This document shows, piece by piece, positions 1-9,668 of a stretch of DNA of 64,000 nucleotides. Position 1 is the stretch's first letter, and every line of letters starts with the position of its first letter. A model generated the notes under the pieces. The model ran no database searches. It saw only the letters and a list, made by a program, of their open reading frames with translations, and was not told the DNA's origin. Source of the DNA: Eonycteris spelaea (lineage: Eukaryota > Chordata > Mammalia > Chiroptera > Pteropodidae); NCBI GenBank assembly GCA_003508835.1, contig PUFA01000547.1, forward strand, positions 1 to 64,000. Reading direction: 5' to 3'. Made by a program: the position numbers and the translations under genes.

Positions 1-330
1 TCTATCACATTAAGGGGAAGAGTGGCGACCGGTGATCTCTTCCCTCGGAGACGGGGTTATTTGTGGAAATGTGAGTGGGGACAAAGGGTGCACTGTGGTG
101 ACTCATTAGGTGTCATTGTTGAAAGTCCGAGATGGCGCTCACAGGACTGTTTTCTGTCTGTGTTTCTGGGTAGGGTGGCTGGAAAGAGAGATTTCTGTGT
201 AGGACTCGGAGGGGAGAAGGAAGCAGTGTCCACTGGGTAGCTCACCCCATGGCTGAGTGTCTGCTGGGTCACTCCGTAGGAGGAAGCGATGGCCCCGATT
301 CCCCTGGACTCACCTTTGGGATGGACCAGA
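1..330. other. Unrecognised flanking sequence, duplicated at about 16,180-16,440
   Basis: No exon is recognisable here. The stretch from about 100 to 330 is clearly similar to 16,196-16,440, so it is part of a locus duplication. It lies on the 3' side (in V orientation) of the truncated V pseudogene that follows. Confidence 0.6.
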
Positions 331-359
331 CTCTCCCACTGTCATTTTATTTTGCTTTC

Positions 360-697
360 ATTTTTGACTGGCTTCTGCTGGTACCAGTGCATATCATTTA
401 CATTCTCAGTGATGTCTGCAGAATAGATGACCTGGCCATTTGTCCCACAGACACAGACACTGAGGGCTGCTGGGTCTGGTCACAGGAAACCACAGAGCCT
501 GCAAAGGAAAAGAAGAGAAAGGACTGAGGATGAAGGGCCTGGTCCCAGAGCTGCAAAAGAGGTTCTATCTGAGCTGAGTCCATGGTTTGGCAGAGCTCCA
601 GCATATGGTCCTATGGGGGCTGAGATGTAGGCAGAGCCTCGGGGGCAGCACCTGTGCAGAGAATGAGGAGAGGGAATAGGTGTGGGGTCCAGGACAT
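360..697 (-). pseudogene. IGLV3-like pseudogene, truncated in FR2
   Basis: The leader exon is at 652-697 (MSWTPHLFPLL...) with a GT donor. The V exon starts at 498 after a TTTGCAG acceptor and opens GSVVSCDQTQQPSVSVSVG, an IGLV3-type FR1. The frame is lost before the first conserved Cys. A WYQQKP motif follows in another frame, and homology ends near 360 in FR2, so FR3, CDR3 and the RSS are missing. An octamer (ATGCAAAT on the plus strand, 800-807) remains upstream. It has two partial relatives in the window: 23,076-23,347 keeps leader and FR1, and 33,480-33,648 keeps FR2 onward. It cannot encode a variable domain or be joined by RAG. Confidence 0.85.
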
Positions 698-799
698 GGT
701 AGAGTCTCCTCAGAGCTCTGTCTCCTGAGACCTCACAGAACCACAGTCCTCTCTTCTTTCTTTCTCAGTCTTTTGGGGGGTGGTAGTGTTTGAGAGTTT

Positions 800-807
800 A
801 TGCAAAT
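800..807 (-). promoter_or_regulatory. Octamer of the V pseudogene at 360-697
   Basis: ATTTGCAT on the minus strand, about 100 bases upstream of the pseudogene leader ATG. This is the classical light-chain V promoter octamer. It is intact although the gene is truncated. Confidence 0.7.
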
Positions 808-832
808 GTACTCATCATCTGGGTTTCTTTCT

Positions 833-972
833 ATCTTTTTTTTTTTTTTTTTATGCCTACAGCACCTGGTCTTCCTAGTTGATCGCTCATCCAAGTACTA
901 ACCAGCTCTGACCATGTTTAGCTTCTGAGATCAGATGAGATTGGGCTTGCTCAGGGTGGCATGGCCACAGAC
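833..972 (-). mobile_element. 5S-rRNA-derived SINE (MEG-R type)
   Basis: On the minus strand this resembles 5S rRNA: GTCTGTGGCCATGCCACCCTGA at one end (shortened here to its recognisable core), then an 'AGAAGCTAAACATGG'-like box, then 'GGTGCTGTAGG'. An A-rich tail (poly-T on the plus strand, 833-852) follows. 5S-derived SINEs are rare in mammals and are known from fruit bats. Copies sit at the paralogous position beside the pseudogenes at 23.1 and 33.5 kb, so the insertion predates the duplication. Confidence 0.85.
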
Positions 973-975
973 TCA

Positions 976-1320
976 TCTCTGTTTCTTGAGGGAGGAGTTA
1001 GTAGATCATTCTCACCAGCTAGAGGGGGCAGGGCAGGTGGCTGAGGAAGAAGGAGTAGAGTTCCCCAGCTGCTTCGAAGCTGCTTCTAAGAAAATCAGCC
1101 ATAGACTCTAACTTTTCTGATCACAGTCACTTTCCTGGGGTGCGAAAACATGGCCACTGTCCCAAATGAATGGACATGTGGCCCCAGCCTCCCTCACACA
1201 CGCACTCGTCCCTGTGGGTATATGCTCCTTCTCAGGCTGATGGAGAGAACTCTCTAGGCTTCTCTGTGGAGTGTACAGATCTGGTTCGTGTGGATTTCTG
1301 TTCGCCTCTTACTAATATCT
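976..1320. other. V flanking sequence without a recognised gene
   Basis: No coding exon seen. 990-1,150 is paralogous to 23,640-23,800 and 33,940-34,110. 1,160-1,320 is paralogous to 25,510-25,670 and 36,010-36,170. About 1.7 kb present in the other two blocks is therefore missing here, with a deletion junction near 1,160. Confidence 0.6.
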
Positions 1321-3740
1321 CATAGGGGAGGGATTGTCACTCTTTTTTTGAAAATATTGAAGTGTATGGGGAGAAGAGAGAGAAGTGAAGGGTCTTTTTA
1401 TAGCTGTTATTCGTGAAATGAGCATTGTGGATGGTTTTATTCCTTCTTTTCCATGGCATGGCAAAGTGAACATCATATAAACTTTTCCATTTCATCATTT
1501 TAAACTGTACGCCTCATCTGTCTACATCCTCTGTCTGACAAACGTAAATGTCTTTGTCCTACACGGTAAGCAGGATTGGGGCAGCAAAGTGAACCAGAAC
1601 TTGAACTGAGATTTTTGGGTCTTTTATTGACTGTAGGTTTCTTGTCTACAGCCTCTGGTTGGGTGTTGCTTTGAAATTTAATCTGAAAATCTCTGCCTTT
1701 GAATTCTGGTGTTTAGAGCATAGCCTGAATGTGATTAGTAATAGAGTTTAATTATATCATCTTGCTACATTTTTATTTGTCCGATCTTTTTCCGTGTTCA
1801 CTTTTCCCTTTAACTCTGTTCTTTATTAATTGATCCTCTTTTTGATTCCATCTTCTGTCCATTTTTAGTTATTAGCTACAAGTCCTTGCCATGTTTTTCT
1901 CTGTAACGTGTGAAAGCCTCCATTCAGGTGACATTATATAATGTTACTCAGTGTATGGAACTTTTTATTCCTGTCTCCTTAAGGTTTTTTATTTTTCATT
2001 TTGCAGTCCTTGTCATACATATTACTTTTGCCTACCTTATAAATTCTAACATATATATTTGTTATATATGTCTTTCGAAAGCGAGTTCATTTTTAAAGAT
2101 ATTTAAATAATAAAGAGTCTTCATGTTTGTTCTTTGAGTCCGCATTTCTAACGTTTTCATTTATTTTTGCCGATTCATATTTTTTTTTGCTATCTTTTCT
2201 TCTGCCTGCAGGGTGCCCGTTATTATTTCTTGTATTATAACACTGCTGATGATGAATGCTGCCAGTTATCATGTATCTGAAATTTTTAATTTAGTTTAAT
2301 GGTTTATTTAGTCCTGTGACTCACTGATTCTCTTCTCATTTGTAAAGTCTTTTGTGTGTGTGTATCTGTTACTTTGCGGTCTCTATTCTTTGTCTTCCAG
2401 TTCACTAATCTCTTCTCGCTGCAATATTGCATCTGCTGTGGGTCTCAACCCTGTATTCTTAACCTGAGACATGGAGTTTTCACCTCTAGATGTTTGATTG
2501 GGATCTTTCTATGACCTTCCCTGTCTTCTTTGTACCTGTTTGGTCGTTCATATGAAATTTGAACTCCAGACTGCCAACTGCACCTGTGCCTTCCATATCC
2601 CGGCTTCTCACCAGGCTTTGGACCATGTGTTTCAGATACACCAGCTGCTCAATTGCATGAGCTGTTGCTTGCAATACCTCTCTCTCTCTCTTTCTCTCTC
2701 TTTGTCTTTCTTTCTCTCTCACATTCTCGCTCTTTCTCGCACCCTCCCTCCCTTTCTCTGTCTCTGTCTCTGTCATTCTGTCTCTCTCTTTCTCATCGCT
2801 TTCTCTCTTATCTGTATACTTTTACAAATATAGTGACATATTGTTTTTTTTTCCTTTTGGACAATTGACTACATTTTATAGACATTAACAAGTAAAAACA
2901 TTTCTATATTTATCCATACTGTTACCATAGCTAATACTTTGTATTTCCTTGTATAGATTCACATTTCAGTGTATCATAAAACAGAAATATGAACTCAGTA
3001 ACGGGGTGCCCTTTACTTTTCTGCTATTCAGACCTGCCAGTGATCAATTCTGGAAGATTTAGCACTGATAATGTATGACATCGCTTTCTTTTTTTTGATT
3101 TTTTTCTCTGGGTAAAGGATTCAAAGTTGACAGGTTTTTTCTGTCACTGCTTTAATGAGAAGTCTGACCTCATCAAGACCGCTGTCCCTCTGTACACAAA
3201 GTGTCTTTTCTCTCCAGCTTCTTTTAACAGTGTCGCTTCATCATGGATTTGTAGCAATTCCACCAGGTGTGCGTCGGTGCTGCTTCCATGTTTCCTGAGG
3301 CTGAGGTTCGTTCAGTTTCTTGGACGTATTTGTTTATGGCCTCACCAAATTTGGCAAATGAATGCCTATCATTTCTTCCAATACTTTGTCTATTTTCCAG
3401 ATCCTTCCTCTTCGTGTCTCCCTCAGGGACCCAGATTACACTCTATTTGGGCCATGTGAAGTTCTCCTACATTGCCTGAAGCTCAATCGTTCCACAGTCC
3501 TTTTCCTTGCTGTGTTTTCTTTTGCGTAGTTTCACTCACCATGTCATCACTATCACTCGTTTCTTTTGAAGCATCTGTGATGACTTCGGTCTCATTCAGT
3601 GTTTTTTTTTAAATCTCAGACCATGTATCTCATCTTCTTGCAATTGAATATACGTTTTTAGAATGTCTTTAATTACTGTTCCTAAGGTGTTCAATTTTAC
3701 CTCTAACCACAAATAAATTGCAATATAACTATAATGATTG
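1320..3740 (-). repeat. Antisense L1-like module, 3' flank of the V gene at 3.9 kb
   Basis: AT-rich degenerate sequence reading as old L1 in antisense. Telltale pieces are the 'TTCTCGCTGCAATATTGCATCTG', 'GAGTTTTCACCTCTAG' and 'TTTGATTGGGATC' type strings near 2,400-2,510 and the tail-like region near 1,440-1,510. No intact ORF survives. The module recurs at 17.33-19.70, 25.64-28.04 and 36.15-38.47 kb, always directly left of a V gene. Short versions occur at 43.6, 49.7 and 55.3 kb. The L1 assignment is by pattern memory; the four-fold repetition is seen directly. Confidence 0.6.
2680..2798. repeat. CT-rich simple repeat
   Basis: Imperfect (CT)n / (TCTG)n tract inside the antisense L1-like module. 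Equivalent tracts of different length lie at 18,647-18,745, 26,996-27,060 and 37,496-37,560. Confidence 0.9.
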
Positions 3741-3900
3741 TTTATGTGTCCTTGGTTGGCACAGCTTCTACAGATCTGCCTGAGGCAGGGAGGAGGGGCA
3801 GCCTGGAATCTGAGGTCTGGGGACCTGGGCCAGACATGCTCACAGCATTGTCTACAATCCTTTTGGGTTTGCAGGAGTGTGTGACACAGACGGGGAAGGC

Positions 3901-3939
3901 GGTTTTTGTCTCACTTCCCCATCTGCCTGTGTCACTGTG
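3901..3939 (-). promoter_or_regulatory. V-lambda recombination signal sequence (23-RSS)
   Basis: Heptamer CACAGTG at 3,933-3,939, a 23-base spacer (3,910-3,932), and nonamer ACAAAAACC at 3,901-3,909. It directly abuts the V coding end. By the 12/23 rule it would pair with a 12-RSS of a J-lambda segment. Confidence 0.95.
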
Positions 3940-4434
3940 AGCGTTACCACTACCGTCCCAAGCAGCACAGTAATAGATAGCCTCGTCTTCAACTTGGACC
4001 CCACTGATGGTTAGAGTGTTCGTGTCCCCAGAGTACGAGCCAGAGAACCGGTTAGGAATTCCTGACGGCCTGTTATTATTACCATATATGACAGTCACGG
4101 GGGCCTGACCAGGCTTCTGCTGTACCCAGGTGGGATAATAGCTTTTTAGGCTCGCTCCCTGGCAGGTGATTTTGACTGTCTGTCCGGGGGATACAGATAC
4201 TGCTGGTGGCTGAGACAGGTTAGAAGAGGCCACAGAACCTGTAAGAGAAGAGAGGAGAGGAGAGGTGAGTGTGAGGGTGAGGGTCTCATTCCCAGAGGGT
4301 GCACACCCTGCAGCATTCCCTGTGCTGCGCTGAACATCAGGGCCAGGCTGCTCCCTGGTTTCTCTGGAGGCCAAGTCCTGGGAAGCAGCACCTGTGTACA
4401 GAGTGAGCAGGGGAAGCAGAAGGGTCCAGGCCAT
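3940..4434 (-). CDS. IGLV3: Immunoglobulin lambda variable segment, IGLV3-19-like, intact
   Basis: Two exons. L1 is at 4,392-4,434 ([14 protein letters not shown]; donor GTGCTG) and the V exon is at 3,940-4,238 (acceptor TTACAG). Spliced, they give an 18-residue signal peptide and a mature V of about 96 residues starting [12 protein letters not shown]. Conserved Cys is at mature residue 22, Trp at 34, and YYC ends at 87. FR2 [11 protein letters not shown] and FR3 [14 protein letters not shown] are typical of subgroup 3. The CDR2 GNNNRPSG and the CQG start of CDR1 resemble human IGLV3-19. Oddities are Ile before YYC where Asp is usual, and an N-L-S sequon at mature residues 3-5. It has a perfect 23-RSS and a good promoter, so it is predicted functional. 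It encodes the antigen-binding domain of the light chain after V-J joining. Confidence 0.93.
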
Positions 4435-4493
4435 CGTGGAGACACCCAGCTTCTGCCTTTGTGCCCTGAGCTGGGATGTTGCATCAAGGTTGC

Positions 4494-4528
4494 CCTTATA
4501 CTCTGTAAGAAGGGGTCCTCATGCAAAT
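4494..4528 (-). promoter_or_regulatory. V promoter: octamer and TATA box
   Basis: ATTTGCAT (4,521-4,528) and TATAAGG (4,494-4,500) lie 60-95 bases upstream of the leader ATG at 4,434. This is standard light-chain V promoter architecture for Oct-1/Oct-2 binding and B-cell expression. Confidence 0.88.
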
Positions 4529-4879
4529 CCACTTCCTCCTCCTTGTGGCCTTATCGGTGTCTCGTTGCTAAGCAGAAACGGCTCTGTTCTTAGGAGTCTG
4601 TGAAGTGGGCTCTCATCACAATGCCTCTGCCAGGTTCCCAGAACTCTCTGAGGTGTTGAGTGAGACAGTGCTGACCCCTGATTCAGTACCTAAACACACA
4701 CCTCAGTCTAGCCCTGAGGCTCTTCCCTGGGCTTGTGGAGACCCCTCGGTCCTCCTCTCTAGTGAAGAGGTCATCCATGAAGCTGGGGGGAGTGCTTATA
4801 GAGGCAGCGGTCACGCTGGTGGATGAGAGGGCAGATTCCATGATTAGACACAGTGAAATTGGTCATGGACCTCACAGGT

Positions 4880-5965
4880 AATCTTTTTTAGTATGTCTTA
4901 GAATAAAAGCCACAAAAGAACTTTGGGTTCTAGAGTAAGGAAAAAATTCTTGATGACACCAGATGCATGCTTTCTAAAAGGAACGATTAATATATTGGAC
5001 CACAACAAAGTTAATGTTTGGCTTTGCAAAACAGGTTAAACAGGATAAAAAACAGCTAACAGAAAGAACCAAATAGGTCATAAACAACTTGTGATCAGAG
5101 TATAAAAAGAATTCTCATAACTAAACAATAAATAGACAACAGAATACAATGCATTTAGAGCATGGAAAATAAATACGCACTGAGATTTTGTGGAAGAGAG
5201 ACTAGAGTGAGGGCAACAAGGACGTGGGAAGCTCTTCATCATTAGCTATCAGTGAAATGCAAATGAGAAGCACAGTGCAGAGTCACCACACGCCTCTCAG
5301 AAAGGCTGAAGTAAAACAGTGACAACAGCCAGCACAGGCAAGGATGTGGAAAACCAAGATCACTCACGCACAGCTGGTGGAAATGTGGAATGGTAGAGAC
5401 ACTCCAGAAAGTTTTCCAGCTTGAAAAAATGACAAAACTAAATTTGTTGTTACCTACCGTATGACCCAGCATTAATGTGTTGGGTACTTATTTCAGAAAA
5501 CTACACACTTATGTTATCAGAAAAACTCTAGAAATGTACACAGCACCCGTGTGCCTTATCCCCCAAAGTGAGAACAACCCTGATGCCCCTCCACGGTGGA
5601 TGGGTAAACAGATTGTGGTCCACTCGGTCTGTGGAATACCACTCAGCAATGAGAAGGGGGGAAGTCTTCATGCAACAACCATTTTGAGGAATCTACAAGG
5701 GATTATGCTGAGCGAGAAAGGTCAATCAGGAAGGCTAAATATGGTACAACTATAGACCTTTATTTCTATAGAAGACAAAATTGTAGAAGGCAGAGTCATT
5801 TAGCTGTTGCCAGGGCTGAGGGGCAGAAAGGGCACTTGGAGGAAGGAGGTGGGTGTTGTTACAAGAGGACACACGGGGGACCCTTGTGGTGATGGAAGTG
5901 GTTTGTGTTTTGATTTCATTGCTGGATTCGTGAATCTACGCGTGGAATAAAATAACATACATGTA
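4880..5965 (+). mobile_element. Old L1 fragment, ORF2 end and 3' region, sense orientation
   Basis: The order matches the 3' part of old mammalian L1: an 'AACAGCTAACAGAAAGAACC'-like stretch, then 'ATGACCCAGCA', 'TGATGCCCCTCCACGGTGGATGG', 'GGAATACCACTCAGCAATGAG', and 'TTGCCAGGGCTGAGGGGCAGA'. All frames are interrupted. Copies accompany each IGLV3-19/IGLV4 pair: 39.58-40.70, 45.24-46.38, 51.30-52.40 and 56.91-58.00 kb. It therefore inserted before the tandem expansion. Confidence 0.75.
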
Positions 5966-6720
5966 AACACACACAGTAATTATAAAGAGAAAGAGGTAAT
6001 GAAAAAGGAAGAAAGAGCATGAGATATGGAAACACTGAACAGTGATATAGGATGTAAACAATGGAAATAAAAAGAGGCAGGAGCTGGGGGCAGAGGGAGC
6101 CCGAGGAGAAAGCACCCCTCCTCAGCACGCTCTCACTTCAGCCCGCCTCCCTGTCACACTCTCGGCCACATCAAATACAAGTCCCTCCATGTGCAGGTCC
6201 TGGACCTGTTTCCTCTGCTCCCTGGGTTAATCTGTCAACAGCTCATCTTCCGAAGAGATACCACACATGAGAAAAGGCACGAAATGACATTCCTTCTCGA
6301 AACTTTGTGATGGCTACTGACCAGACGAGTAGAGTACTTCTTCCTCCTTTTTTGTTTTCAACAGCCAAATTGAACATAATTGACATCCCAGAAGTACATT
6401 ACACATAAATTTTATGATCTGGTCTCAGAATCACCTAGCAATCTCTGCAAACAAAGCCGCAGGTATAGAATAGGCAACGAAAGGGACACTTGTTCACACC
6501 GTTCACTTGTCACTGTCACATGACAAGAGCTGACCATGGCCTCCTACTGAGCCCCTGACTTTGCTGTCACCAGGACCCTTTTCCTTGTGCTGTCTCAGGG
6601 AGGAGCTAGGATGATGAGATTAGCAGAGGGAAGAATCATTGGTTTCTGTGTCCTGGGGAGGGAAAGAGAGACCCTCACCTGACTCTCTGAGTCACTTCCC
6701 CTTTGTATCACTGTTATATA
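5966..6720. other. Intergenic sequence between L1 fragment and IGLV4-like pseudogene
   Basis: No exon seen. It is conserved in all five copies of the unit (paralogues at 40.70-41.42, 46.38-47.04, 52.40-53.07 and 58.00-58.73 kb). Confidence 0.6.
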
Positions 6721-6729
6721 TATACTGAG

Positions 6730-7215
6730 TTTGACCTCAAAGCTCTGAGCTCTACACAGTAATACTCAGCCTTGTCCTCAGGATGGAGTTTGGAGATGCT
6801 TAAGTAGCGGTCGGCCCCACAGCTGGAGAACGAGAAGCGATTGGAGATCCCGTCCCCTTGCTGTGGCTTCCATCACTGTTAACCTTCATCACATACTGAG
6901 GGGCCTTCCCTGCCGTCTGCTGATACCAATGAATGTAGAAGGTGCTGTGCTCACTGCTCAGAGTGCAGGTGAGCTTGGCCGAGGCTCCCAGGGAGGCAGA
7001 TGCAGGTGGGGCTGGCTCAGAACAACCATAGCACAGAAGCCTGGACACAGATACAGACATGAGGCTGATGCACCAGAGTTGGAACAAATGTCCCTTAGGA
7101 AGGTCTTAGAGGGGACTATCAGGCAGGGTGACCCCTGAGTGTCCTGGACACTGTGACCTGTGGGGAAAATCCAGAGGCAGGAGGTAGAAGGGAACCAAGT
7201 CCGTGGTGGGGAGGC
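6730..7215 (-). pseudogene. IGLV4-69-like pseudogene, copy A
   Basis: The V exon starts at 7,040 after acceptor GTGTCCAG and ends near 6,730. FR1 starts in one frame (VVLSQP) and continues in another ([13 protein letters not shown]): one base is missing relative to a normal IGLV4 FR1. Then come [35 protein letters not shown] and, after further small indels, a frame ending EDKAEYYC (Cys at 6,756-6,758). MKxNSDGSHSKGDGI is the hallmark of human IGLV4-69. A leader-like stretch at about 7,165-7,210 resembles an IGLV4 leader ending in a CCCCACAG/GT donor, but its ATG is not preserved in frame. The RSS is degenerate (AACAGTG, no nonamer). Not functional. Confidence 0.85.
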
Positions 7216-7311
7216 ATTTCCAGGCTCTCTGCCCTGAGGCAGCCCAGCTGGAATAGCCTCTCCAAGCTCCTGTCCTATCCTCTCTGCTTGCAGCTGCAGA
7301 GGGGAGCCTGA

Positions 7312-7319
7312 ATGCAAAT
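7312..7319 (-). promoter_or_regulatory. Octamer of IGLV4-like copy A
   Basis: ATTTGCAT on the minus strand, about 110-150 bases upstream of the leader-like exon. It is retained in copies B (42,029-42,036), C (47,665-47,672) and D (53,680-53,687). Copy E has one mismatch (59,331-59,338). Confidence 0.75.
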
Positions 7320-8130
7320 CTCTTCTCTTCTGATCCCCAGTGTGTCTGTCTCTGCTCTTGTCTGAGCTCTGAGCCTGAGGGCCTCATTCTGGCAACTTCC
7401 TGAGGTCAGAAGGAGGGCAGGTGCAGGCTTCAGAGTGGAGAGTTCATTCTGTGCAACACAAGTGTCTTCAAAGGGGCATCAGTCACGCCCTTTGCACTGA
7501 GCACAACCCTGGGGAATTGGACTCATTAGGGTCCTCAAACCAGGACCCACAGTGCCCCCTGGTGCCCTCAGAGTGAATGTCATCCTACCTATGTAGGTAA
7601 TTTAGCAGAATGACTACTTAAATGATGCTGATTTTTGTTTTCTCCCTAACGCCGCTCAAACGATATCATAATAAGTGAACATCACACCTCTGCTGTAGGC
7701 ACGGCCTCTCCTCCAGTTTAATGAGGAGGGAACCATCACTGTGAGGTTAATGAATTTTCTAAACTCTTCCACTCAATTATGATGTCAAGTTTCTAAGCGT
7801 GGAGACTGAACCAGAGTCTGACATTTCAATTCCCTCCCTACCTTGCCTTTCACCATCCCCCATATCATCATCCTCCCCTTTCCCACATTCTTAAGCCTCC
7901 TCTATCACCACCCTCAGGGAGAATGGAGCTTCTGAGTAGAGCTCATGTTTTCCTGCTATGGAATCTGTGTTTATGGGATGTGGACTGTGTGGACAGAGAT
8001 GGGAAACTCAGTCTGCTCCCTCCATGACAGACAACTCAGAACCATGTGTCTGCGAAGCACAGAGAGTCAGGTGACTGGTCAGGCTCCCTGTGTCCGGCTC
8101 GGATCCTGACAGTGAGATCAGGATTCCTTT
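7320..8130. other. 5' flank of IGLV4-like copy A
   Basis: No gene seen. Paralogous to 42.04-42.85, 47.68-48.49, 53.69-54.50 and 59.34-60.15 kb. It includes a conserved 'CAGTGCCCCCTGGTGCCC' block near 7,550. Confidence 0.6.
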
Positions 8131-8189
8131 CTTTTTTTTCTTTTTCTTTCTTTCTTTCTTTTCTTTTCTTTTTTTTTTGGGGGGGGGGT
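8131..8189. repeat. TTTC-rich and T/G homopolymer tract
   Basis: (TTTC)n followed by runs of T and G. Reduced versions are in the other unit copies. Confidence 0.85.
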
Positions 8190-8239
8190 GTTTCCTTTGA
8201 ATAAAAAGTGAATAAATACTCTTTATTTATTATTTTACT

Positions 8240-8540
8240 TATTTTTATTTTTATTTAGATTCCCGTCTGTCACCACACATTTGACTCCTTTTACCACATC
8301 TACCACTCCTTTTTCCCTTCCATCCCTACCCTATGCTAACCACTAGACTTCTATCCATGTCCATGAGTCTCTGCTCGTTTATAATCTTTGTTTGTTGCTT
8401 TTACTTTTGTAAGGGTTCCTTTTCTAACATGGTCAAGGCCATTGAGTTGGACAACAGTCAATATCAGAAGATGGTCCTTTTAACTTCATGACACATAATT
8501 AGCAAAAAAGCATGTTTCACCTCATATCTGTGCCAGATGT
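8240..8540 (-). mobile_element. Antisense L1 3' UTR-like fragment
   Basis: It reads like the antisense of an old L1 3' UTR: 'CTACCCTATGCTAACCACTAG', 'CCATGAGTCTCTG', and 'TTTGTTTGTTGCTTTTA'-type strings. Shorter paralogues lie at 42.95-43.24, 48.59-48.88 and 54.60-54.89 kb. Confidence 0.55.
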
Positions 8541-9660
8541 ATCGATTTTCAAACCTAGTCCTGCTCAGGGTGAGAGGAAAGAAATTCACTTACAAAAGCA
8601 GATGACGCTGATATAGACTTGGTCTGTGAAGCGCTGTGCTGATCCCTGTGCAGAACAGAACACCCCACAGCTCCCCCCTCAGAGTCGGGTCTGAAGAGAC
8701 GATGGCAGAGAGACGAGGGCTGCGGGCTTCAGACGCGCCCACTGCTGTCCCCAGCTGCGTGGTGCCGCGTGACTTGTCCCAGCTTCACATCCCTGAAGCT
8801 TCCTCTCCTCCCACGTCACACCTCAGGGATCCACTGGCCCTCCTGCCGGCCGCTTCTCACACCCATGCTCCGGGCCATGACATCATGGGAGATGACCTCT
8901 CAGTGCCATCCAGGGAGAACCGACCTTCATACATGTGACCTGTGCTTGTGAATTAGGCACATATACCCCTTTGTGGCCAACAGCAGTGTGTCATCCGACG
9001 TGCTGAGGCAGAAAGCAGTGATCCTTCAGGTTAGTCCAGAGCGGTACAAAGAGGGGTTCACACAGAGATGTGCCCGGTCAATAACATATTTCTAAAGATC
9101 CTCCTTTCCTCTAGAGGTATGCACAGTGTCTGACTTTCTGACTTGTCGTGAGATTCATGGAAATGATCTTCCCACTGAAAAACATACTGGAAGCAATATT
9201 TATCCGAACAATTCACAGGCACTGTTGTCATTCGTTATACTGACGAAGCATAAAATGTGTTTGATGGCTAAGAATCATCTTTAAAATTGTAGTTGCATTT
9301 AATATCAGCTGTTGGATAAGGGACTAGTATGGACTCATGGCATAAATATTCCCTTGTTTCTGAGAGGCCTCAATAGTCACGGTTTGCATAGAAAGGAAAG
9401 TGGATCAGCCTCTCCTCCTTAGTTATCATCTGAGTCGGGGACCCTCCATCGCCTCCTGGTGCCTGTGAGTAGATGTTGCAGGGACAGGGGCACCAAAGAC
9501 AGCAGTTGAGCATGAAGTGTGAGTCGTGAAGATGCGCTGTAGTTCTGACGTAAACATAAGATTTCAATGATTTCGTATAAAAATCATGTCAAAGATATTA
9601 ATATTTTCCTATTTAATCCATATTGAAATGATCATATGTCGACTAATTGAATTAAAGAAA
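8541..9660. other. Unit flank, no gene recognised
   Basis: 8,541-8,937 is paralogous to 48,885-49,290 but is absent from the copies at 43.24 and 54.90 kb, where flanking sequence is joined directly. 8,937-9,300 is present in copies B, C and D. 9,300-9,660 has no clear parallel elsewhere in the window. Confidence 0.6.
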
Positions 9661-9668
9661 TAGAATAT

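Noticed and set aside
2486..2868. Open frames rich in Leu/Ser or Arg/Glu
   Set aside because: Products of a (CT)n tract, seen at four paralogous places with different lengths.
3127..3459. Conserved 110-codon open frame repeated at 19.2, 27.4 and 37.8 kb
   Set aside because: It lies in the antisense L1-like module, its length and frame vary between copies, and nothing resembles a known protein.
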